35,916 nt of DNA from Fibrobacteraceae bacterium (GTDB taxonomy: Bacteria; Fibrobacterota; Fibrobacteria; Fibrobacterales; Fibrobacteraceae), in NCBI GenBank assembly GCA_017625775.1, contig JAGAKE010000010.1:1-35916 (forward strand). The letters are read 5' to 3'. A program made the translations under genes and the position numbers. The stretch's first letter is position 1; the number at the start of each line of letters is the position of its first letter. Under the pieces are notes generated by a model. It did no database searches. It saw only the letters and a list, made by a program, of their open reading frames with translations, and was not told the DNA's origin. This document shows positions 8,601-14,404 of this stretch, piece by piece.

Positions 8601-9475
8601 GAATGGTTGCTTCTTTCACGTTGTTTTTAGGAGAATCTTTCTTTACAATAGTCGAATCTCTGTGGATTGATTGGACGGAAAATGAAAGGGTGACGTATTT
8701 AAATATATTAATTCAAAATATCCAATCTTCAGCTCGCAAATGGAGTAATACTCCATTTGTTTGGAACGAAAGTAGTGCAAATTGGTTGGTAGATAAAATA
8801 GCTTTGATTCATAATTTAAATGTTTTTGAACATTATTGCAGCGATTTTGATGAAATGAAATCATTGTTTAGTTCTTTGAAAAACATTCAATGGCTGAAAA
8901 AGGTTGCTGAATTGCGAAAAGAATATCATCTTTCTTTTTGTGAAGATTTTTCTTTATCGTATTTTGTGAAATCAAATTTTGATTTGGATGAGCGCAATGC
9001 ATATACAGAACTCATTAGAATGAAGCTTCTTGAGAATGTCCCTCGTAGGTTAGAGAATGAAATTGTAAAATTAGATCCAGAAAATATTTGTTTGGGAAAA
9101 ATTGTTATAGAAGAATTCAATTCGGCACAAAGTGATGATGAAAAGAAGTGTATTGCGGGAATCGCTGGTTATTTGAGGGACGATTCTGCTGCATGGATGG
9201 AAATTTCCGCTGAAGTTTGCAAGTATGCAAAAAGATTGCCCAAAAAGGAAAGACATCGAATGTGCTCAACACTTTCTTGGAAGGGTGTACAGGTATATTC
9301 TAGTGCGTATGGTCATGTGCCAAAAATGTATTATGATAAAGTTGAACATTTTAGAGATATGCTAAAAAAGGAAACTTTGCCAGAAAGACGTGATTATTGG
9401 CAATGGGAATTGGACTGTGCAGAGAAAAGACTTAATTATGAAGAACAGAGTGCAAAGGAATTACGAGGCGAATGA
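5660..9475 (+). CDS. Mrr-like nuclease / STAND NTPase (Avs-like) sensor-effector
   Basis: This is a 1271-aa protein with three parts. Residues 1-130 form a restriction-endonuclease-like domain with GKDNGIDAI (D44) and YQAKFH (Q55, K57), the D...QxK core of Mrr-type PD-(D/E)XK nucleases. Residues 170-400 form a STAND/NB-ARC-like NTPase: CVGRDKEL, Walker A GPGGMGKS (202-209), Walker B ILFIDELND (251-259) and a later GSPLWISLA. The remaining ~850 residues look like helical repeats, the usual ligand-sensing part. The architecture matches Avs (antiviral STAND) proteins, which recognise a phage protein and activate a nuclease. The start ATG lies 42 nt after the previous gene and has no good Shine-Dalgarno, so it may have its own promoter. 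The gene is strongly AT-rich. Confidence 0.78.
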   Translation: MSIFSQYNSKFDGVSWESMMQLLLLFEDPQSIAYSRPGKDNGIDAISGDGQTVYQAKFHAQCSIENCIADLKNEMSKIKDYKEKFGYWKSVKKWILFTNVEENPNDREKWNVAVEKCDCCDLEIELWNLPKIWKLLKKHPEVKQDFLESESRCILLKKEFQEKCQKEYLPESFDVECVGRDKELQLFKDFLESDKKIWSVSGPGGMGKSRFLIECAKLVDCERWNVYFGVSETLKITQSWNKRVVLERPSILFIDELNDVDLLNRILADLVSGAMQKWKIIFSERNSNAKTILEIKQPKYDFIRTDHTVLSRLNFENRSKLTQNLLNAVETSRNIRFLDKDRAVRNICEVSKGSPLWISLAVKLLLLQNGTLGKLFEDKATDIRHLYSSSIGPSLSQIPLSNEQYDDILKWSSLYKQISLNQEKIIDFICKKVNVEQNILIKTYQLMVDVGLMQNFGYENKVYSICPDVIREGILKEKLLFNKKLSDWGNSVIDGLITGEIPCVEDVVESLSRIENDEDEIDVLGKFVESIVMKFKSEPLENHSKLWPVVERMAFNRPEEILDFVENILKKYRLAKDVDEYVLQLCCNGVKDVLSVCLYSSNDFASKYKCLNLIFELYKGNGFYDHCQNALEDFLSPIFDGDLRDAYVEIVEDFLSQFFSQIKMHALHQDDYPLLNVLLTGCFKTEYHSGAYYAGKMLLTSGTLGMSQISKFFIWADEIQNVLTSIDLEEALSKILIECYGHLFGNLLRYPKTNDRDEAIVYDFLTKRLQWCAAFISSGFGLQSEKRNLLRDHVWEWIIKYGKDSPLVVFAEECEKSYCVRSSDKEIIEFLSADYRDDDDQMAKNLVQNRLVGKEIDEIYSFVEKLAYYSYQGNYKIRMIAADYGDLMTQENYVLELAGTVAIQYQKDAFKEFYYGFLTGFLSQWKTSHNAVDFVKKLLNHNLDKEELLYRCLSENRIYSIQSFTLLTEYVTDKNTEHFARMVASFTLFLGESFFTIVESLWIDWTENERVTYLNILIQNIQSSARKWSNTPFVWNESSANWLVDKIALIHNLNVFEHYCSDFDEMKSLFSSLKNIQWLKKVAELRKEYHLSFCEDFSLSYFVKSNFDLDERNAYTELIRMKLLENVPRRLENEIVKLDPENICLGKIVIEEFNSAQSDDEKKCIAGIAGYLRDDSAAWMEISAEVCKYAKRLPKKERHRMCSTLSWKGVQVYSSAYGHVPKMYYDKVEHFRDMLKKETLPERRDYWQWELDCAEKRLNYEEQSAKELRGE

Positions 9476-9507
9476 TTGTATAATTATCGATAAAAGGACT
9501 TGAATAA

Positions 9508-10041
9508 ATGCCCCCACAGCAATTTTCCAAAATTTTCTGGAAGCAGTATCTTCTGCTTGAAAAGGACATCCTCGAAACGGATGAGTTCGTGACGATTGAC
9601 AAGAGCAACTTCAAGACATTCTCCAGTCGTTACACTTATCTGTTGCTCAATATCTGTAGCGAGATAGATTCCATTGCTGAGGAGTATTGCAAGGTTTTGG
9701 GGCGCAAGCCGAAGAATATTATTGCGAAGGTTCGGGCGATTGTCACGAAGAGTCCCCGGATAAAGAACGAGCGCGCAATTACGAAGTATCCGTACGAGGT
9801 GATTAAACCGGCGCCGTTCCAGGCGTTCGACGACAAGGTGGCGGCGGAGTGGTGGCGTAATTACAATCTGGTCAAACACGCACGAGCAGAAGAACCGTCA
9901 GATAACATCCCGAATAGCCAACTGGCGAATTTGAAAAGTGTCCTGTGTGCCCTCGCCGCCCTCTACATCCTCTGCCAGAATCTCTACAAACTCCTTGGCG
10001 AATCCGACCTGCAACTCAAACCGTCAAGGCTGTTTGAATAA
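9508..10041 (+). CDS. Small HEPN-like protein
   Basis: This 177-aa, apparently all-helical protein carries EWWRNYNLVKHAR, in which R117 and H124 form an R-N-x5-H signature like the catalytic motif of HEPN RNases. AAAAGGA at 9492-9498 supports ATG 9508. It lies 32 nt downstream of the STAND gene in the same direction but is visibly more GC-rich, so it was probably acquired separately. It may be an independent RNase toxin or a passenger of the cassette. No antitoxin (MNT-type nucleotidyltransferase) lies beside it. The HEPN call rests on the motif and length only. Confidence 0.5.
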   Translation: MPPQQFSKIFWKQYLLLEKDILETDEFVTIDKSNFKTFSSRYTYLLLNICSEIDSIAEEYCKVLGRKPKNIIAKVRAIVTKSPRIKNERAITKYPYEVIKPAPFQAFDDKVAAEWWRNYNLVKHARAEEPSDNIPNSQLANLKSVLCALAALYILCQNLYKLLGESDLQLKPSRLFE

Positions 10042-10081
10042 ATTCTTGTGAATGTAAAATTTTCTTAGGCCCGTTGCGCAA

Positions 10082-10150
10082 GCGCCAAATGCTAGGCTCG
10101 GTCATATCCATGCAAGCATGGCTGCGACACTCGCCTTACGCATTTGTGCC
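10082..10150. repeat. Intergenic nested inverted repeat
   Basis: Outer arms GCGCCAAATGC (10082-10092) and GCATTTGTGCC (10140-10150) pair imperfectly and enclose a perfect CCATGC-AA-GCATGG palindrome (10108-10121). There is no T-run, so it does not look like a simple terminator. It may be a REP-like or MITE-like element or a structured leader. Confidence 0.45.
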
Positions 10151-10222
10151 AACTTTTGGGATAATAGGTACATTAATGCCCGACGTGTTTTTCTGTTTTT
10201 GATGGAAAAATGCGTCTTTTTT

Positions 10223-10242
10223 TATTCTGGTTTTCCGGAATA
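10223..10242. repeat. Hairpin upstream of the AlbA_2 gene
   Basis: TATTCTGG (10223-10230) and CCGGAATA (10235-10242) form an 8-bp stem with one G-T pair and a TTTT loop. It lies 32 nt before the ATG at 10275 and could be an operator or 5'-leader structure. No T-run follows it. Confidence 0.4.
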
Positions 10243-10274
10243 AAGGGATGCCTCAACAACTCAATGGAGGCGTA

Positions 10275-11597
10275 ATGAACAAAGAAAATCATCTTGTTGA
10301 ATACAAGCGAGAACTGTCCGAAACTTTCGAACGTTCTGTAATCGCTTTTTTGAATTCTACTGGCGGGCACATCTATATTGGAGTCAATGATGACGGCTCT
10401 GTGTATGGAGTAAAGGACATAGACCATGTGCAGCGTCAAATAGCAGATAGGATTTTGAACAATATCAAGCCCAATTCAATCGGACTCTTTGAAGTCGTGA
10501 CGGAGGAAAAAGACAACAAAAATATCGTTCATGTGGCGATTTCGGGTGGCCCGGAAAAGCCGTATTATCTAAAAAAAGCGGGTATGACGCCCGAAGGTTG
10601 CTTTGTGCGTGTGGGAAGTTCAGTCCATGGAATGAGCGAAAAGATAATCCTAGAAACTTTTACTTCTCGCACAAAGATTTCTCTTGCCAAGATTCCGGCT
10701 CCGCGGCAAGACTTGACATTTAGTCAGTTAAAAATCTACTACGAAGAGAGCAAAAAGCCCTTGAACAGTCAGTTTGCCAAGACGCTGGAGTTGCTTACTC
10801 CCGACGGAAAATACAATTACAATGCTTATCTCCTTGCTGATGAAAACGGAGTATCCATAAAGGTGGCGCGGTACAAAGGCACGGACAAATATGACCTTAT
10901 TGAAAATGAGGAATTTGGTTATTGTAGCATTATAAAGGCTGTAAAATCGGTACTCACTCGATTGCAGGTGGCCAACATTACGCACGCCAAGATTACTCCT
11001 ATGGAACGCATCGAAAAGCCCCTGGTCGATCCGGTTGCCTTGCGCGAGGCTGTAATCAATGCCGTCGTTCATAATGATTACACGAAGGAGGTCCCGCCCC
11101 TGTTTGAGATTTTCTCTGACCGGATGGAAATAACGAACTACGGCGGGTTGGTGGAAGGCCTTTCGAGGGAGGATTTCTTCAACTGTTGTTCTATGCCGCG
11201 CAATCGCGAACTTATGCGTATTTTCCATGACTTGGATATGGTCGAACGGCTCGGGAGCGGCATGCGGCGTATTCTGCGTTCCTATGACGAGAAGGCGTTC
11301 TCGTTTACGGATCATTTCATGCGGACTTCGTTCTATTTTGAAGGATTGCAGCGGTTGGGTGATAGGATAAATGATAGGATAAATGATAGGATAAACGATA
11401 GGATAAAACTTACGGAAACGGAATCGCTGATTTACGCAGAAATAAAGCGGAATCCTTCCATTACAGTTCCCTTACTTATGCATGAAACGGGTTATTCCGA
11501 ACCGACGATTAATAGAACTTTGAAAGCTCTACGGGGAAAATCGTGTATTGCCCGCGTTGGAGCTCGAAAAAATGGACGGTGGGAAGTGTTGAAATAA
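10275..11597 (+). CDS. AlbA_2 (Schlafen-like) domain ATP-binding transcriptional regulator
   Basis: This is a 440-aa protein. The N-terminal AlbA_2/Schlafen-like domain is shown by VEYKRE and AFLNSTGGHIYIGVNDDGSVYGV (about 24-46). The middle has a GHKL/HATPase_c_4-like region with LREAVINAVVHNDY and RLGSGMRRI. The C-terminus has a winged-helix-like stretch (MHETGYSEPTINRTLKAL). GGAGG at 10266-10270 fixes the start at ATG 10275 over the upstream ATG at 10248. Proteins of this architecture are usually called ATP-dependent DNA helicase RecG-related or ATP-binding regulators and are frequent in defence islands; their biochemistry is unclear. A 12-bp tandem repeat encodes (DRIN)x3-DRI between the ATPase and winged-helix parts. 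Confidence 0.82.
   Translation: MNKENHLVEYKRELSETFERSVIAFLNSTGGHIYIGVNDDGSVYGVKDIDHVQRQIADRILNNIKPNSIGLFEVVTEEKDNKNIVHVAISGGPEKPYYLKKAGMTPEGCFVRVGSSVHGMSEKIILETFTSRTKISLAKIPAPRQDLTFSQLKIYYEESKKPLNSQFAKTLELLTPDGKYNYNAYLLADENGVSIKVARYKGTDKYDLIENEEFGYCSIIKAVKSVLTRLQVANITHAKITPMERIEKPLVDPVALREAVINAVVHNDYTKEVPPLFEIFSDRMEITNYGGLVEGLSREDFFNCCSMPRNRELMRIFHDLDMVERLGSGMRRILRSYDEKAFSFTDHFMRTSFYFEGLQRLGDRINDRINDRINDRIKLTETESLIYAEIKRNPSITVPLLMHETGYSEPTINRTLKALRGKSCIARVGARKNGRWEVLK
11361..11408 (+). repeat. In-frame 12-bp tandem repeat, four units
   Basis: Four consecutive 12-bp units begin at 11361, 11373, 11385 and 11397. The first two are identical and the last two differ only at the final base. They encode repeated Asp-Arg-Ile-Asn in the linker before the winged-helix domain of the AlbA_2 protein. 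Because the unit is a multiple of three, copy-number change would alter linker length without breaking the frame. Confidence 0.9.
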
Positions 11598-11663
11598 AGG
11601 TCTTGACAAATCTGTTCCAGAAACATATGTTTAGTGCACAAGTGAGTAGAAGATGGTGAAGGT

Positions 11664-12674
11664 ATGTCGAACGAACTAGCCAAGCAGATATCGTATATTC
11701 TTTACAGTAGTCCTGAAGAAGATGTCAAGGTCATGGCCTTAGTCAAAGACGAGACCATCTGGCTGACGCAGAAGGCTATGGCCGAGTTGTTTGATGTTAA
11801 TGTTCCGGGCATTTCGAAGCATTTGAAAAACATATACGATGAAGGAGAGCTTAGTGAATCCGCAACTATTTCCATTTTGGAAACAGTTCAAAATGAAAAT
11901 GGTCGTTCCGTAAAGCGCAATGTCTCTTTCTACAATCTCGATGCAATTATTTCCGTCGGTTACCGTGTAAATTCTGCGAAGGCCACAAAGTTCCGCATTT
12001 GGGCTACGGGAATCCTGAAGGAATACATCAAGAAGGGTTTTGTGCTCGACGACGAGCGTTTAAAGCAGGGCAACGCCGTTTTCGGTAAGGACTACTTCAA
12101 GGAACTTTTGGAACGGGTCCGCTCTATCCGTGCGAGCGAACGCCGCATTTGGCAGCAGATAACGGATATTTTTGCCGAGTGTTCCATAGACTACGACAAG
12201 GATTCTGAAATAACGAAAAAGTTTTTCGCCACGGTTCAGAACAAGTTCCACTATGCGATAACAGGGCAGACTGCTGCAGAAATCGTATACGAGAGGGCCG
12301 ACCACAAAAAAGAGCACATGGGGCTTACGACCTGGAAAAATTCTCCGAGCGGCCGTGTGCTGAAAAGCGATGTGAACATTGCCAAGAATTATTTGTCAGA
12401 AAAGCAGATCCGTCAGCTGGAACGTGCGGTGAGCGGTTATTTTGACTACATCGAAGACTTGATAGAGCGGGAGATTGCTTTTAACATGGAGCAGTTTGCC
12501 GCAAGTGTGAACGAGTTCTTGGAATTCAGGCGCTACGATATCCTCAATGGCAATGGAAAAGTCGGCCCGGACCAGGCGGACGAGAAAGCTTTCGAAGAAT
12601 ACGAGATTTTCAACCGCACGCAAAAGATTGACTCTGATTTCGACAAGGTAATCCGGAAAATAAAGAAGAATTAG
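11664..12674 (+). CDS. rhuM: RhuM family protein
   Basis: This 336-aa protein matches the RhuM family, first named from Salmonella pathogenicity island 3 and very common beside type I R-M genes. Visible features are an N-terminal DNA-binding-like segment (IWLTQKAMAELFDVNVPGIS, about 31-50), then FYNLDAIISVGYRV and KATKFRIWAT, and a long helical C-terminal part with AAEIVYERADHKKEHMGLTTW. Its function is unproven; the N-terminal part resembles phage Bro/KilA-N-like DNA-binding modules. GAAGG at 11658-11662 supports ATG 11664. It lies 66 nt after the AlbA_2 gene and could be in the same transcript. It ends at a short GC hairpin. Confidence 0.88.
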   Translation: MSNELAKQISYILYSSPEEDVKVMALVKDETIWLTQKAMAELFDVNVPGISKHLKNIYDEGELSESATISILETVQNENGRSVKRNVSFYNLDAIISVGYRVNSAKATKFRIWATGILKEYIKKGFVLDDERLKQGNAVFGKDYFKELLERVRSIRASERRIWQQITDIFAECSIDYDKDSEITKKFFATVQNKFHYAITGQTAAEIVYERADHKKEHMGLTTWKNSPSGRVLKSDVNIAKNYLSEKQIRQLERAVSGYFDYIEDLIEREIAFNMEQFAASVNEFLEFRRYDILNGNGKVGPDQADEKAFEEYEIFNRTQKIDSDFDKVIRKIKKN

Positions 12675-12733
12675 GGGCTTTTTGCCCCAAAATCGCCATT
12701 AATTAGCAATATATTTCTATTTTAGGCGATTTT
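12674..12733 (+). terminator. Possible terminator region after rhuM
   Basis: A compact hairpin GGGGC-TTTTT-GCCCC occupies 12674-12688, starting at the last base of the rhuM stop codon. It is followed by a second inverted pair AAAATCGCC (12689-12697) / GGCGATTTT (12725-12733), the latter ending in a short T-run. Termination is plausible but neither stem is a textbook intrinsic terminator. Confidence 0.45.
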
Positions 12734-12831
12734 ATCATAAATTTTTACAAAAAAAAGAAATATATTACTGAATTCTGTTGACGAACGCTCTGGTTTTATA
12801 TAATTTTGGGTAAAAAGGAAATACATTACTG
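12708..12831 (+). promoter_or_regulatory. hipBST promoter with operator-like repeats
   Basis: TTGACG at 12778-12783 and TATAAT at 12799-12804 (15-nt spacer, short) form the best promoter candidate. It is bracketed by near-identical direct repeats ending ATATATTACTG (12754-12770) and AAATACATTACTG (12814-12831). A third, inverted copy of the AGAAATATATT core lies at 12708-12718. The placement around the -35/-10 fits autorepression by HipB, as known for hip operons, but the motif is not the E. coli TATCC-N8-GGATA operator. Confidence 0.5.
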
Positions 12832-12846
12832 TTTTTGAAACTTTTT

Positions 12847-13053
12847 ATGAAAGAAATTGGAAAACAGATTGCGGAAAGACGAAAAAAAAATGGTCTGACA
12901 CAGCAGGATTTGTCAGAAATTTCTGGCGTTTCTGCCAAAACAATTAATTCCATTGAATTGGGAAAAGCGAATCCGTCTGTAAATGTATTGAGTAAAGTGG
13001 CAAATCCTTTAGGTTTTAAAATTTCTTTAAGCGAAAGGATAACGCATGAATAA
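12847..13053 (+). CDS. hipB: HipB-like XRE antitoxin/repressor
   Basis: This is a 68-aa protein if started at ATG 12847; a TTG 12 nt upstream would add four residues. It is a single HTH_3/XRE domain: KQIAERRKKNGLTQQDLSEI, then SGVSAKTINSIELGKANPSV. In HipBST systems HipB binds DNA and boosts neutralisation of HipT by HipS. The gene overlaps hipS by 8 nt and is preceded by repeats suited to autoregulation. It lacks the C-terminal tail of longer HipB proteins. Confidence 0.88.
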   Translation: MKEIGKQIAERRKKNGLTQQDLSEISGVSAKTINSIELGKANPSVNVLSKVANPLGFKISLSERITHE

Positions 13054-13390
13054 TAATGTTTTTAAACCTGTTCGTAGGGCCGAGGTATATTACAATGATA
13101 TTCTTGCTGGGGTTCTTCTTTTAAATAGAGGACGATATACATTTATTTATGATTTGAAATATATGTATTCGAGTAATCCGTCCATTGCCTTGGATATGCC
13201 TAAAAGAAAGCGTTATTTTTGTTCGCCGTATCTTTTCCCGTTTTTTCAAGGATTGTTGCCGGAGGGGGCTAATAAATCTTTCCTTTGTGAGCGTCTTGGA
13301 ATTTCGCGTTCCGATAAATTTACCATGCTCGTGAAGCTTGCCAATCACGAGACAATAGGTGCCATTACCATACGTGAAGGGGATACCTGA
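13046..13390 (+). CDS. hipS: HipS antitoxin (HipA N-terminal subdomain protein)
   Basis: This 114-aa protein corresponds to the HipA N-subdomain 1 (Couple_hipA) expressed alone: AEVYYNDILAGVLLLNRGRY, FIYDLKYMYS, and the typical FPFFQGLLPEG followed by LCERLGISRSDKFTMLVKLANHETIGAITI. In the E. coli O127:H6 HipBST system this small protein is the actual antitoxin of the HipT kinase. It overlaps hipB by 8 nt and its TGA shares one base with the hipT ATG, giving the canonical order B-S-T. GGA in GAAAGGATAACGC precedes the ATG. Confidence 0.9.
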   Translation: MNNNVFKPVRRAEVYYNDILAGVLLLNRGRYTFIYDLKYMYSSNPSIALDMPKRKRYFCSPYLFPFFQGLLPEGANKSFLCERLGISRSDKFTMLVKLANHETIGAITIREGDT

Positions 13391-14391
13391 TGGCCTTTTG
13401 TCACTGCTGCTTGAAAGAAACGGAACAAGATTTTTGTCGTTCTTGCTCCAAATTGTTATTTGGCATTACAAATTTTTCTGCTAAGTTAAGTTATAACGCC
13501 CCTCAATTGGCTTTTTCTGAAAAAGGAACGGTAAAAAGAATTTCTATTTCTGGAGCGCAAATAAAGTTTTCGGCAAAAATTGAAGAAAAAACATTGACGA
13601 GTACGGATATCGGTGGAACACATATTCTTAAGCCTGTTCTGCAATCTATTTATGAGAACAACCAAGATTCTCCTGCCAACGAGCATGTGACTATGTTGAT
13701 GGCTCGGAATATTTTTAAAATTCCGACAGCTTTATCGGCACTGCTATATTTTGATAATGGGGAACCTGTTTATATAACAAAGCGCTTTGATGTCATTGAA
13801 AGTGGAGATCGTGCTGGTCAGCGTTTGAACCAGAGCGATTTTGCGCAGATAGCGGGCCTTATTCCCGAGCGAGATGGCGAAGATTACAAATATAAGGGAT
13901 CTTATGAGAGAATAGCAGAACTGATTTCTGAAAACGTGAGTGCGTCAAAGATTGCTGTGGAAAAGTTTTTCAAGCAAATTGTATTTGACTATCTTGTGTG
14001 TAATGGTGACGCGCACATGAAGAATTTTTCTCTTCAAAATAGTGTCGATAATCCAGAAGTGTATGATTTGACACCCGCATACGATTTGCTGAATACGTCG
14101 CTCCACATGCAAGGGCTGGAAAATTCATGTATGGCGCTCGACTTGTTTAAAAATGAGGGTGATTTTGCGACTCCTTTTTTTGAAGCGAACGGATTTTATG
14201 GAACAGTTGATTTTATGGAATTTGCTAAAAGAATTGGAGTTGTTGAAAAAAGAGCAGTTCGTTTCATAAAGTTGGCTATTGATGCAGTCCCTACAATGGA
14301 AAAAATGCTTGAAAAGTCTTTCTTAAGTGAAAAAGGTAAGGCTGAATACAAGAAATCTATTCGGGATAGAGCCAAAGCTCTTAGTTTGTGA
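13390..14391 (+). CDS. hipT: HipT-like Ser/Thr kinase toxin with N-terminal zinc ribbon
   Basis: This 333-aa kinase lacks the HipA N-subdomain, which is encoded separately as hipS. Motifs in order: the Gly-rich-loop autophosphorylation motif SISGAQ (52-57, with the S-I-S pattern recalled for E. coli HipT), the ATP lysine in HILKP (K81), NEH (E98), catalytic loop NGDAHMKN (D207, N212) and metal-binding DLTPAYD (D232). HipT of E. coli phosphorylates tryptophanyl-tRNA synthetase; the target here is unknown. C4-x2-C7 and C16-x2-C19 at the N-terminus look like a small zinc ribbon, which the E. coli protein lacks as I remember it. The stop lies 14 nt before the hsdR start. Confidence 0.9.
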   Translation: MAFCHCCLKETEQDFCRSCSKLLFGITNFSAKLSYNAPQLAFSEKGTVKRISISGAQIKFSAKIEEKTLTSTDIGGTHILKPVLQSIYENNQDSPANEHVTMLMARNIFKIPTALSALLYFDNGEPVYITKRFDVIESGDRAGQRLNQSDFAQIAGLIPERDGEDYKYKGSYERIAELISENVSASKIAVEKFFKQIVFDYLVCNGDAHMKNFSLQNSVDNPEVYDLTPAYDLLNTSLHMQGLENSCMALDLFKNEGDFATPFFEANGFYGTVDFMEFAKRIGVVEKRAVRFIKLAIDAVPTMEKMLEKSFLSEKGKAEYKKSIRDRAKALSL

Positions 14392-14404
14392 TTATTTTTA
14401 CTGT

